DNA of 64,000 nt from Acidimicrobiaceae bacterium (GCA_026713105.1 JAPOPC010000077.1:18503-82502), one strand, 5' to 3'. Numbered from the stretch's first letter, positions 25,418 through 35,491 are shown. Numbers and translations: made by a program. The notes: a model not told the origin generated them from the sequence alone.

Positions 25418-26998
25418 ATGGCTGAGTACGGCGACGGCGACGCGATTACGCACGAGCAGCGGGTTGCCGACATGGCGGCCCACGCCGAGGTGATCCGGCG
25501 CGACATGGGTGGCGCCTCGAAGGTCCAGGCGATGGCCGCTGAAGACGACCGCACGATCCGCGAGCACATCGACGCCTTCAGTGACCAAGGCACGTTCCGC
25601 GAGATCGGCACGTTCACGCGTTCCCTGCGTCCCGAGATGCGTGACGTCACTCCCGGCGACGGAAAAATCGGCGGCCATTGCGAAGTCGACGGCCGCCCTG
25701 TCGCCGTCTTCGGCGACGACATCACCGTGCTGCGCGGCTCGAGCTCGATCGTCGGCACCCGCAAGGAGAGCCGCTTGTTCGATCGAGCGCTCGCGATGGG
25801 CATTCCGATCGTCCACTTCGGCGAGACCGGCGGTGGTCGGATTCCCGACCTGATGGGCTCGGAGGGCATCTCCGAGCCAGGCGCCATGTTCGAAATGGCA
25901 CGCCGGCGGCACCGGGTGCCGATGGCCACCATGATCTGCGGCCAGTCCTTCGGGGGCTCGTCGTTCGTGTCTGCCCTGAGCGACTACGTGGTGATGGTGC
26001 GCGGCTCGTGCCTCGCCGTGACCTCGCCGAAGGTCTTCGAGATCGCCACCGGCGAGGTCATCTCGTTCGAGGACGTGGGCGGAGTGGACGTGCACTCCCG
26101 CAAGACGGGCCAGATCGACCTCGGCGTCGACACCGACGAAGAGGGCTACGCCGCCATCAAGCGGTGGCTGTCGTTCATGCCGTCGAACGCTTGGGAGCCA
26201 GCCCCCCGAACGGAACCCCGCGGCGGCGACGGACCTGATCCCGAGCTCGCCCGCATGGTGCCGGCCCGCCGCACCCGCGGCTACGACATGCGGCGCGTCG
26301 TGGCTCGCATCTGCGATCCCGAGTCAGTCCTCGAGATGCAGCCCAACTACGCCCGCAACGTCGTGTGCGCAATGGGGCGCCTCGACGGCTACGCCGTCGG
26401 CGTCATCGCCAACAACCCGATGTTCGGAGCCGGCACGCTCGACCCGCAGGCCTGCCACAAGATCATCCGGCTGGCCACCGTCTGCGACTCCTTCAACATT
26501 CCGATGGTCTTCCTGGTCGATGTGCCCGGCTTCATGGTCGGCAAGCGGGTCGAGCACGACCTGATGCTGCACTGGGGCATGCGCATGATGCACGCGCTGC
26601 AGAACGCGTCGACGCCCACCCTCACCGTGTGCATCCGCAAGGCATTCGGCTTGGCGTGGCAGGCCATGAACGGCTCACGGATGCCAAGCCACGGCATCTA
26701 CTGCTGGCCCGGTGCAGAGATCGGGTTCATGGATCCTGAAGTCGGCGTGAATGTGGCGTTCGGCTCAAAGCTGGGACGGATCGATGATCCCGACGAGCGC
26801 GAAGCCGAGCGGCTGAAGCTGGTCGCCGAGGTGGCCGAAGCCACCAATCCGTACGACGCAGCCGGCACCATGCGCATCGACGAGATGATCGACCCCGCTG
26901 ACACCCGCCGCGTGCTCATCTCCGACCTGCGCATGCTGGCCAACAGGCCGGTGCCACCGCCCGAGCAGCGACCCCTCAGCTACTGGCCGAGCTGCTGA
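25418..26998 (+). CDS. acyl-CoA carboxylase carboxyltransferase (beta) subunit
   Basis: The 526-residue product has both halves of the carboxyltransferase crotonase-like fold: N-terminal GGRIPDLMGSEG and SFGGSSFVSALSDYVVMV, C-terminal YAVGVIANNPMFGAGTLDPQ, FLVDVPGFMVGK and the GAEIGFMDPEVG block. These subunits move carboxyl from biotin to acetyl-, propionyl- or methylcrotonyl-CoA; the acyl group cannot be told here and no biotin carboxylase lies nearby. AAGGAG precedes the ATG. It follows the oxidoreductase gene closely. Confidence 0.85.
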   Translation: MAEYGDGDAITHEQRVADMAAHAEVIRRDMGGASKVQAMAAEDDRTIREHIDAFSDQGTFREIGTFTRSLRPEMRDVTPGDGKIGGHCEVDGRPVAVFGDDITVLRGSSSIVGTRKESRLFDRALAMGIPIVHFGETGGGRIPDLMGSEGISEPGAMFEMARRRHRVPMATMICGQSFGGSSFVSALSDYVVMVRGSCLAVTSPKVFEIATGEVISFEDVGGVDVHSRKTGQIDLGVDTDEEGYAAIKRWLSFMPSNAWEPAPRTEPRGGDGPDPELARMVPARRTRGYDMRRVVARICDPESVLEMQPNYARNVVCAMGRLDGYAVGVIANNPMFGAGTLDPQACHKIIRLATVCDSFNIPMVFLVDVPGFMVGKRVEHDLMLHWGMRMMHALQNASTPTLTVCIRKAFGLAWQAMNGSRMPSHGIYCWPGAEIGFMDPEVGVNVAFGSKLGRIDDPDEREAERLKLVAEVAEATNPYDAAGTMRIDEMIDPADTRRVLISDLRMLANRPVPPPEQRPLSYWPSC

Positions 26999-27164
26999 CG
27001 CAGATCCTCGCGCGCATTCCTAGAAAGCGGGCACCGACGTAACCCGCCCGCGAGCGAGGCCGAAGTAGGGTCTCGATGCAGACCAATTGGTTGTGAGGTC
27101 GCTCAAAGGGTTCGATAATGCAGGCAACTACCGAGAGACGCGGGCGACTGGGGAGTTCCGTGAC

Positions 27165-27866
27165 GTGATTGACCTTCAGGGAGTCACCAAGCATTACGAG
27201 GTCGGCCCCGTGTTGGTGACGGCACTCGCCGGCATCGATCTGCATGTCGACGCTGGTGAATTCGTGGTGGTGCTCGGCGCGTCCGGCAGCGGCAAGACCA
27301 CGACGCTCAACATCATCGGGGCGCTGGACACGCCGTCGTCGGGCAAAGTGACGGTTGGAGGCCGTGACCTCACGGCATCCAGCAGGAGCGAGCTCTTTGC
27401 GTTGCGGCGCGAGACCGTCAGCTTCATCTTTCAGAGTTTCAATCTGTTCCCGGGACTGACCGCGACCGAGAACGTGGAGTTCGGCATGGATGTCTCGGGT
27501 CGCAACGGCTCAGCGGACCCAGCCGAGATCTTGGATTCCGTCGGGCTGGGCCATCGGCTCGGCCATTTCCCCCATGAGCTCTCGGGCGGCGAGCAGCAGC
27601 GGGTCGCCATCGCCCGGGCGCTTGCCACCGGCAACCCGGTGCTGCTGGCTGATGAGCCGACTGGTGAGCTGGACTTCAAGACAGGTGCTCAGATTCTCGA
27701 ACTGCTGGCCGAGCAGGCCAGCCGAGACCGCGCAGTGCTCGTGGTGACCCACAATCGCGAGATATCGCGGATGGCCGACCGGGTCGTCGAGATGAGCAGT
27801 GGGAACATCGTCAGCGACGGACCGCCGGAAGGCGGCAAGATGCCGCTGTCCGAGTTGCACTGGTAG
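27165..27866 (+). CDS. ABC transporter ATP-binding protein (MacB/LolD type)
   Basis: The 233-residue product has Walker [10 protein letters not shown]-loop [18 protein letters not shown], signature [15 protein letters not shown], Walker [13 protein letters not shown] and H-loop VVTHN. This is the small ATPase type that pairs with FtsX/MacB permeases. I chose GTG 27165 because GGGGAG lies upstream and family proteins start at this point ([13 protein letters not shown]); the frame is open further upstream. The permease begins nine bases after the stop. Confidence 0.9.
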   Translation: MIDLQGVTKHYEVGPVLVTALAGIDLHVDAGEFVVVLGASGSGKTTTLNIIGALDTPSSGKVTVGGRDLTASSRSELFALRRETVSFIFQSFNLFPGLTATENVEFGMDVSGRNGSADPAEILDSVGLGHRLGHFPHELSGGEQQRVAIARALATGNPVLLADEPTGELDFKTGAQILELLAEQASRDRAVLVVTHNREISRMADRVVEMSSGNIVSDGPPEGGKMPLSELHW

Positions 27867-27875
27867 GTCTCGAAC

Positions 27876-30326
27876 GTGTGGTTGTTGCGCCTGCGGTGGT
27901 CGTTGAGGGACGCCCGCAGGCGGTGGCTCCAGATCGTCGGCATCTCGTTCACCCTTGCCATCGGCATCGGGTTGTACGCGGGTCTCTCCAGCGTCACCCA
28001 ATGGAGGCTCACCTCGATCGACAAGAGCCTCGAAGTCACCAACATGTACGACCTGCGGGCGACCATCACCGAGGGCTCCGATGTACCGACCGGCGCTCTC
28101 GCAGCGATCGCCGCCGAGATCGACGGCGTCGCTGAGTACAACGAGCGCCTCGTAGTCGATACCCAGATCGACGCCGTCGTGGACGGTGAGGAAGTGCTCG
28201 TGCACGGGCGCGTGGTCGGCATGGAGATGTCCGAGAGCGGGTCAGTCGTCAACGACGTCTTCCTGATCGAAGGCGATGTGCTGCCAGCGTCGGGGACAGC
28301 CACCCCGCAAGTGCTGATCGACCGGAACTTCGCTGCATTCTGGGGCCTGCCGACGGATGGCAACGTGACAGTCGGAGGAGACATCGACGTCGAATACGTC
28401 GGCCATGCCGTGTCGCCGGAGTACTTCCTGATCGTGGAAGGAAACGGTTCGCTCGGCAAGTCCAACCTGGCTGTGCTGTTCGCGCCACTAGCAGCCGCGC
28501 AGGACATATCCGGCAAATCAGGGGCCGTCAACGACCTCGTGCTGACGCTCGAGCCGGGTGCCGATGCCGAAGCAGTGAGGCAACAACTGATCGATGCAAC
28601 AGGGTCGCTCGACGGCGCGCTGCTCGATGTCATCACCCGGGACGAGACGCCGTCCTACGTCGGCCTGGTCGGTTCGCCGGAAATTGATCAAGGCATCTAC
28701 GACGCAATCTCGCTCTTGCTTTTCGTAGGTGCCGCGTTCGCTGCGCTGAACTTCTCGGCGCGGATGGTCGAAGCGCAGCGCCGTGAGATCGGAGCGGCGA
28801 TGGCAATCGGGGAGGCACCCCGGTCGATCACCATCAGGCCGATTCTGATCGGCTTGCAAATTGGCGTGCTCGGCATGATCCTGGGTGTTGTCGTCGGCTA
28901 CGCGATCTCGTTCCAAACGGTGAGTGTGATCCAGGAGACCGTGCGGCTGCCGATCTTCGAGCAACCGTTCCAGGGGTCGATCTACGGCCGAGCCCTGGCG
29001 ATCGGCTTCGCGGTGCCGATGCTGGCCGTCTTCTGGCCGGTATTCCGGGCCGTGCGTGTGCGGCCCGTCGACGCGATCCGGTCGAGCCATCTGGCGTCGC
29101 GGGGCGGCAGCCTGGGACCGATCATCAGCCGCATCCCATTGCCCGGACGCAGCCTCGAGCGGATGCCGATCCGGAACCTGATGAGGGCCCCCCGCCGGAC
29201 GTTCCTGACGTTGCTGACCTTCACCATGAGCTTGGCGATCATGTTTGCCATGCTGGGCATGTCCAGCACATTCACGACCACCTTCGACGAGGGCAACAAG
29301 GAGTTGCTCGGCGCCGAACCCGACCGCTTCGCTGTGCAGTTCGATTCCTTCTACCCGGTCGATTCACCGCAAGTGCAAGACGTGCTCACCAATCCGATGG
29401 TGCAACTCGGCGAGACGGCAATAGTGCTCGGGGCCAGTGCCACTGCCGCCAAGAGTGACGACAGCGTCGATGAGGCCACTCGGCTGGATCTCGCGATCCG
29501 CTTCGTCGACTTCGGCAGCGATGTGTGGACGCCGACGATGACGACGGGAACGCTGTCCCGGGGAGCGCCGGGCATCGTGCTCGCCGACAAGGCCGCACGC
29601 GACTTCGGAGTGGGCGTCGGCGACGACGTGGTTGTCACCCACCCGGCGCTGGTCGATAGGGAATTCGCCTACAGCACGCGCACGCTGCCGGTCACCGCGA
29701 TTCACCCGCATCCGTTGCGACTCAATGCCTACATGGATCTCTCGCAGGCATCGACGTGGGGCTTCGGGGGTCTCGCCAACATCGTGACGGGTGTGCCGGC
29801 AGACGGCACCAGCCTGAACGAGGTGAAGCGGGCGCTCTTCGGCAGCGGCAAGGGCGTGTCACTGATGCAGGGCCTGGGCGACTCCTTCCGATCAGTGGAG
29901 GACTCCCTCGACCAATCCCAGGGCGTGTTCTTCATCACGCGGATCTTCGTGATCTTCCTGGTGATGCTGATCGCATTCAATACCGCCAACATCAACGTCG
30001 ACGAACGGTCTCGCGACCACGCCACGATGTTCGCCTACGGCGTTCCCGTGCGAAGAGTGATCGCCAATCTGTCGGTAGAGGGGCTGCTGTTGGGCCTGGC
30101 TGCGGTGGTGCTCGGCGGATTGTTCGGCTACGCGTTGCTGCTGTGGATGGCGTTGTTCTTGATGCCGACCGCGATCCCCGAGATCGGCATGATCGTGTCG
30201 GTCCGCTGGTGGGAGATGGCGGTGTCGTTCGTCTTGGCCTTGGCGGCGATCGCGGTCGCTCCAATGTTCCCCGGACGCAAGCTGAAGAAAATGTTCATTC
30301 CCGGCCAGCTGCGGGTGATGGAGTAG
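27876..30326 (+). CDS. FtsX-like ABC transporter permease
   Basis: The 816-residue protein has the duplicated FtsX permease layout: an N-terminal membrane segment (QIVGISFTLAIGIGLYAGLS), a long extracytoplasmic domain, three segments (AISLLLFVGAAFAALNF, IGVLGMILGVVVGYAI, ALAIGFAVPMLAVFWPVF), then a second half with a segment near FLTLLTFTMSLAIMFAML, another periplasm-side domain and three C-terminal segments. With the upstream ATPase it should form an efflux or lipoprotein-release-type transporter. No membrane-fusion protein is adjacent, as expected in a monoderm. GTG 27876 is the start. Confidence 0.88.
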   Translation: MWLLRLRWSLRDARRRWLQIVGISFTLAIGIGLYAGLSSVTQWRLTSIDKSLEVTNMYDLRATITEGSDVPTGALAAIAAEIDGVAEYNERLVVDTQIDAVVDGEEVLVHGRVVGMEMSESGSVVNDVFLIEGDVLPASGTATPQVLIDRNFAAFWGLPTDGNVTVGGDIDVEYVGHAVSPEYFLIVEGNGSLGKSNLAVLFAPLAAAQDISGKSGAVNDLVLTLEPGADAEAVRQQLIDATGSLDGALLDVITRDETPSYVGLVGSPEIDQGIYDAISLLLFVGAAFAALNFSARMVEAQRREIGAAMAIGEAPRSITIRPILIGLQIGVLGMILGVVVGYAISFQTVSVIQETVRLPIFEQPFQGSIYGRALAIGFAVPMLAVFWPVFRAVRVRPVDAIRSSHLASRGGSLGPIISRIPLPGRSLERMPIRNLMRAPRRTFLTLLTFTMSLAIMFAMLGMSSTFTTTFDEGNKELLGAEPDRFAVQFDSFYPVDSPQVQDVLTNPMVQLGETAIVLGASATAAKSDDSVDEATRLDLAIRFVDFGSDVWTPTMTTGTLSRGAPGIVLADKAARDFGVGVGDDVVVTHPALVDREFAYSTRTLPVTAIHPHPLRLNAYMDLSQASTWGFGGLANIVTGVPADGTSLNEVKRALFGSGKGVSLMQGLGDSFRSVEDSLDQSQGVFFITRIFVIFLVMLIAFNTANINVDERSRDHATMFAYGVPVRRVIANLSVEGLLLGLAAVVLGGLFGYALLLWMALFLMPTAIPEIGMIVSVRWWEMAVSFVLALAAIAVAPMFPGRKLKKMFIPGQLRVME

Positions 30327-30347
30327 GCCCGGGCCGCTGCGGCGAAC

Positions 30348-31307
30348 TCAATCAGCGGTGCCGCTCAGGTTCGGGCGTGCAGGAGGCGTGCAGATCCACG
30401 GCTCTCTTGGCAGCGCCACAGGATCGAAGGCCTCCGCGACGGCCGGCAAGTCCGCTGCTGAGGACACAGCTTCGATCCTGAGGCTGGCCAAGAGCAGGTT
30501 CACCACATCGAGCGGCGTTTCGCTGAGCGCGAGGCGGTCGGCCAGCGTCACGGCGCCGTCGCGCTTGGCGAGGCGGTGACCCTGCGGACCGAGCACAAGG
30601 GGGACGTGGGCATGTGAGGGCGGCTCGAGGCCGAGCAGGCCAGCTAGGTGTACTTGGCGCGGGGTGGAGGGCAGCAGGTCGTCTCCCCGCACTACTTCGG
30701 TGATGCCTTGGGCGGCATCGTCCACGACGACTGCGAGGTTGTACGCCGGGGTTCCGTCGCCGCGCTGGATCACAAAGTCGTCAACGGTGCCGGTGTAGTT
30801 GCCGAGCTGGCGGTCGACGACGGTCAGCTCGATGGGTCCCGTGCCGTGGAGGTCGGCGCGGAGCCGCAGTGCGGGGGACCGGCCGTCGCCGCGACGCTGG
30901 TCGCGTTCGGCGCGGGTGAGACCGAGGCACGTGCCCGGATAGGCCCCTTCGAGCGACGAACCGTGCGGAGCGGCAACCGCCTCCGCTATCTCACGACGTG
31001 TGCAGAAGCACTCGTAGGTGAACTCGCGCCGGCGCAGGTCTGCGATGGCGTCGCGATACAGGTCCAGGCGGTCGCTTTGGCGGACCGGCGCGCCATCCCA
31101 GTCGAGTCCGATCGCGGCGACATCGCGCAGCTGCGAATCGTAGAACTGCGGTCGCACGGCACCGTCGAGATCCTCGAAACGCCACAGGAGTCGTCCGCCG
31201 TCCGAGCGGGCGAACAGCCAAGCCAGCAGCGCCGTGCGCAGGTTTCCCAAGTGCAGGTCGCCCGTGGGGCTCGGGGCCCAGCGTCCGACGGTCGGGCGCT
31301 TGCTCAA
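30348..31307 (-). CDS. gluQ: glutamyl-Q tRNA(Asp) synthetase
   Basis: The 319-residue product has the class I HIGH-like motif in RWAPSPTGDLHLGN, the zinc-binding pattern C-F-C followed by a further Cys in YPGTC, and the KMSKS-like RLAKRDG. It lacks the anticodon-binding domain, the mark of GluQRS, which attaches glutamate to queuosine in tRNA-Asp. The start is a TTG that overlaps the upstream stop as TTGA, with GAAGG eight bases before it; no other start fits before the HIGH motif, so expression probably depends on coupling. Confidence 0.88.
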   Translation of the reverse strand: MSKRPTVGRWAPSPTGDLHLGNLRTALLAWLFARSDGGRLLWRFEDLDGAVRPQFYDSQLRDVAAIGLDWDGAPVRQSDRLDLYRDAIADLRRREFTYECFCTRREIAEAVAAPHGSSLEGAYPGTCLGLTRAERDQRRGDGRSPALRLRADLHGTGPIELTVVDRQLGNYTGTVDDFVIQRGDGTPAYNLAVVVDDAAQGITEVVRGDDLLPSTPRQVHLAGLLGLEPPSHAHVPLVLGPQGHRLAKRDGAVTLADRLALSETPLDVVNLLLASLRIEAVSSAADLPAVAEAFDPVALPREPWICTPPARPNLSGTAD

Positions 31308-32515
31308 GCGCTGCCTTCGGCGAGCGTCTTGATGCCCGCGACGCAGCGCTCCATGTTCGCCATGTGCTCGCTCTGGCGACGGGACAGGATGCGAGGCTCC
31401 TTGTCGGGCATCGCCTCGATGGCTGCGCTGAGGCCCGAGGGCCCGGGGCCGATGCGCACGGTGTGACGCAGCCGGCAGCGCTGGCCATGCAGCACGTCGA
31501 TCTCGTAGCGCCACCGGGCACCGGCGACGTCTTCGGTCTCGCCGGTTGCCCAGCCGAACAGCACGCCGGGCTCGTATTCGGTGACGGTGAGATCGATGTT
31601 CCATTCGCCGATGGCTGGATGCTGGTTGTGGCCGATGAACTTGGCGCCGACGGCCGGACCGTCGTAGCCGGGGGCCCACTCGGCACGCACGAACTCCTCG
31701 GAGAAATCGGAGCCCGCGTTGATATCGCTGACGATCTCCCACACGCGTTCGGCGGGCGCGTCGATGTCGACCTCTACGGTGGCGCCGGGACCCTCGCCGA
31801 GCCTGCGGTCGGCTGTTTCGTCGCCCCGTGCCTCCCAGGTGCGCCCCCAGTTGTCCACGTAGGCAATCTCGTTGGCGCGCCGCCGCGGCACGGCACCGAA
31901 CTCGGTGCCCGTCGCATACGCCAGCGGCAGCAGCGCGACCGGCGTGACACCTTCAGGGATGCCGAGGATGTCGCGCAGTTCGGCTTCCTTGTTGAGAATT
32001 GCTGTGGTCCACGCGGTGGCGAGGCCCCGGGCGCGAGCAGCGAGGCAGAAGCTCCATGCTGACTGCAGGACCGAGTCGAACAGGCCCGGTTTGCCGCTGT
32101 TGTCGTGGACGCCCCACACGCAGGGGATGACGATGACCGGCACCTCGGCAAGGTGTTCCGCGAGGTGGAACGCCGACTTCATCACCTGTTCCATCGGATG
32201 GCCCGTGCCCGCAGTGGCGTCTCGACCGCGCTGCATAAAGCTGCCGACGATCGAGTTGTACATGTCGCCGATGGCCTGCCGTTGGGCGGGGTCGCGGATC
32301 AGCAGCCAGCGCCGGCTGGCCTGGTTGCCACCTCCGGGCCCTTGCTCGGCCACGTCGATGCAGTCGAGCACGAGGTCATGGGGCACCTCGCGTTCGAGGT
32401 CTAGCCGCAGCCGCACCGAACGCGTGGTGGACAGCACGCCGTCCACTGAAGCCAGGTCAACCCCAGCGGTGTCGTAACGGGCGGGGACATGGGGGTTCAG
32501 CTCTGGTTCCGGCAT
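31304..32515 (-). CDS. nitroreductase-SRPBCC fusion protein
   Basis: The 403-residue product has an N-terminal nitroreductase-fold domain (about 15-235; STTRSVRLRL, GGNQASRRWLLI, ARGLATAWTT, GVTPVALLPLAYATG) that would bind FMN, and a C-terminal SRPBCC/polyketide-cyclase-like domain (about 260-403; VDIDAPAERVWEIVSDINAGSDF) with a hydrophobic ligand pocket. The two domains are usually separate proteins. A role is not known; a pocket that delivers a substrate to the flavin site is a guess. ATG 32515 abuts the divergent gene, and gluQ is coupled downstream. Confidence 0.82.
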   Translation of the reverse strand: MPEPELNPHVPARYDTAGVDLASVDGVLSTTRSVRLRLDLEREVPHDLVLDCIDVAEQGPGGGNQASRRWLLIRDPAQRQAIGDMYNSIVGSFMQRGRDATAGTGHPMEQVMKSAFHLAEHLAEVPVIVIPCVWGVHDNSGKPGLFDSVLQSAWSFCLAARARGLATAWTTAILNKEAELRDILGIPEGVTPVALLPLAYATGTEFGAVPRRRANEIAYVDNWGRTWEARGDETADRRLGEGPGATVEVDIDAPAERVWEIVSDINAGSDFSEEFVRAEWAPGYDGPAVGAKFIGHNQHPAIGEWNIDLTVTEYEPGVLFGWATGETEDVAGARWRYEIDVLHGQRCRLRHTVRIGPGPSGLSAAIEAMPDKEPRILSRRQSEHMANMERCVAGIKTLAEGSA

Positions 32516-32555
32516 GCCGCCAGTATTGCCTCCGCAGTCCGTAGTTTCTCCGAGC

Positions 32556-34184
32556 GTGACGAGACCCGCTCCGGTCGGACGAGTCGTCGACCGGCCGATC
32601 AGGGTCGGTGCGGCGCTGGCTGCGGTCGTGCTCGTGGTCCTTGCCGGTGCCTGCCTGCCCGGTGGTTGGGACACCCAATCGACACCAGCAACTGCCGCGC
32701 CCGTCGGATCGGACGCTGGTACGGCAGCCGAGACTGCGGCGCCAGCGACGTCGGGAACGTTCGCGCCCCCCACGACTGCTCGTGACTGCTCCCCTCGCGA
32801 TCCGGCAGACGATGTGGCGATCGATGCCAGCGCCGCCGCGGACACCGCAGCCGCAGCGCTTCTCAGCGTCGCCATCTCGCGTTCGCTCTACGACTGCGCC
32901 GACGAAATCGGTCTGGCGTTCGCCAATGATGCAGAGGCGATACTCACGCTGGCGGAGCGCGGGGTCGCCGGACCGCTGCTGCTGATCGACTCGTGGTCCG
33001 CGTCAGAACTGACGGCCGCGGAGCCGATGGCAGAAATTCGCCGTCTGGCTCCGAAGCGAATCGCGGCCGCGGGCATCAGTCGGCAGCTCCTCGAACAGTG
33101 GCTCGCCGATGTCACCGTCGAATGGGTGCCCGTCGATCCCGAGGCGGTGTTGCCGCCTCGAGCCGTTCCCCCTGATCAAGTGTGGATTGTCGCCAGCGCC
33201 GAGCAGGCCGCGGTGCTCGGCGCCATCGGTAGGCAGGTCGACGTGGCGGCGCTGCCAGTGACGGGCGATTTACGAGCGGTGAGCCCACAAGATCGCGAAC
33301 TGCTCCGCGGGGCTGCTCGTGTGGATCTGCACGCGGGCCTCGGTCCCGACGCAGCGTGGCAACTCGAGGTCATCCGTCGCGGCGATGAGCTGCCCGGCGG
33401 CGGCCTGCTCGTGTTCGAGCCCGATCGCGCTCGCCGCATGGTGGCGATGTACGGCCACCCATCGACGTCGCAGCTCGGTGTGCTGGGGGAGCAGGACCCA
33501 GCCGAGGGCGTGGCGCGCTTGGCGTCCATCGCCGAGGGCTACGACGCCGACGGATTCGACGTCGTGCTCGCGTTCGAGATCATCGCCACCGTTGCCGCAG
33601 CCACGGCTGGCCGCGACGGCGACTACTCCAACGAGACCGCCCTCGACGACATCAGGCCTTGGATCGAGGCGGCTGCCGCCAACGACATGTACGTGGTGCT
33701 GGACCTGCAGTCGGGCCGAACCGATTTCCTCTCCCAGGCCAAGCTGTATGAGGAGTTCCTGCGGTTGCCCCACGTTGGGCTGGCGCTCGATCCTGAATGG
33801 CGACTCGGCCCTGATCAGGTGCATCTGCGCCAGATCGGAAGCGTCGATGCCGCCGAGATCAACCGGGTCGCACGGTGGCTGGCCGATCTCGTCCGTACCG
33901 AAGCCCTGCCTCAGAAGCTGCTGATCCTGCACCAATTCCGCTTCTCGATGATCACCAACCGCGAACTGGTCGAGACCCCGCCAGAGCTCGCTGTGCTGGT
34001 CCACATGGACGGGCAGGGCGCGATCGCCACGAAATACAGCACTTGGGATGCGTTGACCGGAGAGCGCGACGCCCATCGCTTCTACTGGGGCTGGAAGAAC
34101 TTCTACGACGAGGACTTCCCCACCCCCACAGCCGAACAGGTGCTGCGTCTCAGGCCATCCCCGCTGTTCGTCTCGTACCAGTAG
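32556..34184 (+). CDS. exported envelope protein with CWB2-like and TIM-barrel-like parts
   Basis: The roughly 542-residue product has an N-terminal hydrophobic stretch (VGAALAAVVLVVLAGACLPGG) with a weak lipobox at AGAC, a Thr/Ala/Pro-rich linker, a region resembling CWB2 repeats (AERGVAGPLLLIDSWSASEL, EIRRLAPKRIAAAGISRQLL), and a C-terminal domain with alternating strands and helices (IEAAAANDMYVVLDLQSGRT, GLALDPEWRLGPD) that looks like a TIM barrel. I cannot name that family. GTG 32556 is chosen; ATG 32514 would overlap the divergent gene. It is probably lipid- or wall-anchored. Confidence 0.6.
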   Translation: MTRPAPVGRVVDRPIRVGAALAAVVLVVLAGACLPGGWDTQSTPATAAPVGSDAGTAAETAAPATSGTFAPPTTARDCSPRDPADDVAIDASAAADTAAAALLSVAISRSLYDCADEIGLAFANDAEAILTLAERGVAGPLLLIDSWSASELTAAEPMAEIRRLAPKRIAAAGISRQLLEQWLADVTVEWVPVDPEAVLPPRAVPPDQVWIVASAEQAAVLGAIGRQVDVAALPVTGDLRAVSPQDRELLRGAARVDLHAGLGPDAAWQLEVIRRGDELPGGGLLVFEPDRARRMVAMYGHPSTSQLGVLGEQDPAEGVARLASIAEGYDADGFDVVLAFEIIATVAAATAGRDGDYSNETALDDIRPWIEAAAANDMYVVLDLQSGRTDFLSQAKLYEEFLRLPHVGLALDPEWRLGPDQVHLRQIGSVDAAEINRVARWLADLVRTEALPQKLLILHQFRFSMITNRELVETPPELAVLVHMDGQGAIATKYSTWDALTGERDAHRFYWGWKNFYDEDFPTPTAEQVLRLRPSPLFVSYQ

Positions 34185-34202
34185 CCGCCTAACCTCGCCA
34201 GC

Positions 34203-35363
34203 GTGGCACGGCTGCCGTACCTGAACTCTCGCCTGCAGGGCTACCAGTCGACGATTTTCGCCGAGATGTCTGCGCTGGCGGTGCGGACCGGCGCCATAAA
34301 TCTGGGACAGGGCTTCCCCGACACCGACGGGCCGACCGAGGTGCTCGAAGCGGCGGTCGCAGCGATCCGCAGCGGCACTGCGAACCAGTACCCGCCGGGC
34401 ATCGGCATCGGTGAGCTGCGCCATGCGGTGGCCCGGCACCAGAAGCGCTTCTGGGGCATGGACGTCGACCCCGACAGCGAGGTGCTCATCACGGCCGGCG
34501 CGAGCGAGGCGCTGGCGGCGAGCATCCTGGCGTTGACCGAGGTGGGCGACGACGTGCTCACCTTCGAGCCCTGGTACGACCTGTACGGCGCCGTGATCTC
34601 CATGGCCGGGGCAGTGCGCAAGGTGGTGACCTTGCGACCGCCCGATTACGGATTCGACCCTGACGAGCTGGCGGCGGCAGTGACGCCGCGCGCCCGGCTG
34701 CTGGTGCTCAACAGCCCGCACAACCCGACCGGCAAGGTATTCACCCGGGCGGAGCTCGAGGCCATTGCGGAAGTGGCCATCGAGCGAGACCTCATCGTGG
34801 TCACCGACGAGGTGTATGAGCACCTGGTCTTCGACGGCGAGCACATCCCCATCGCGACGCTGCCGGGCATGGCTGACCGCACGGTCACCATCTCGAGCGG
34901 CGGCAAGACCTTCGCTGTGACCGGCTGGAAGATCGGCTGGGTGTGCGCACGGCCGGAGCTGGTGGCGGCGGTGCGCACGGCCAAGCAGTGGCTGACCTAT
35001 GTCAGCGGCGGACCGTTCCAGCACGCGATCGCGGCCGGGCTGGACCTCGGCGACGACTATTTCAAGGCCCAGGCCGAGGACCTGCGCGCCAAGCGTGATC
35101 GACTGTCGGCCGGACTGCGATCGACCGGCCTCGAAGTCTTCGAGCCGTCGGGGACCTACTTCATCACCGCCGACATCCGCTCGATCGGCCACGACGACGG
35201 CATCGAATTCTGCTGGAACTTGCCTGAGCGGATCGGCGTGGCCGCAGTGCCCAACGTGGTCATGTACGACAACGTCGACGAGGGCCGCTACCTCGTCCGC
35301 TTCGCCTTCTGCAAGCAGCACGACGTCCTCGACGCAGCCATAGACCGCCTCCGCGCGCTCTGA
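34203..35363 (+). CDS. dapC: N-succinyldiaminopimelate aminotransferase-like PLP enzyme
   Basis: The 386-residue class I aminotransferase closely follows mycobacterial DapC in order and wording: FAEMSALAVRTGAINLGQGFPD, NQYPPGIG, NSPHNPTGKVF, VTDEVYEHLVFDG and the PLP-lysine motif SSGGKTFAVTGWKIGW. DapC makes the amino transfer in the succinylase branch of lysine/meso-diaminopimelate synthesis. No other dap gene is nearby, and the family also includes kynurenine and aromatic aminotransferases, so specificity is likely but not certain. The start is GTG 34203. Confidence 0.82.
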   Translation: MARLPYLNSRLQGYQSTIFAEMSALAVRTGAINLGQGFPDTDGPTEVLEAAVAAIRSGTANQYPPGIGIGELRHAVARHQKRFWGMDVDPDSEVLITAGASEALAASILALTEVGDDVLTFEPWYDLYGAVISMAGAVRKVVTLRPPDYGFDPDELAAAVTPRARLLVLNSPHNPTGKVFTRAELEAIAEVAIERDLIVVTDEVYEHLVFDGEHIPIATLPGMADRTVTISSGGKTFAVTGWKIGWVCARPELVAAVRTAKQWLTYVSGGPFQHAIAAGLDLGDDYFKAQAEDLRAKRDRLSAGLRSTGLEVFEPSGTYFITADIRSIGHDDGIEFCWNLPERIGVAAVPNVVMYDNVDEGRYLVRFAFCKQHDVLDAAIDRLRAL

Positions 35364-35491
35364 CGGATCTGCACACAGGGTGTCCGGGTGGGGCACTGCA
35401 CGCCAGCCGTGACCATGTCGAGTGGCGGCACCTCTCCGAGTTGATACGGCCGCAGGCGATCGTCGGCAACCGCACCGGTACAGTCGAGAAC

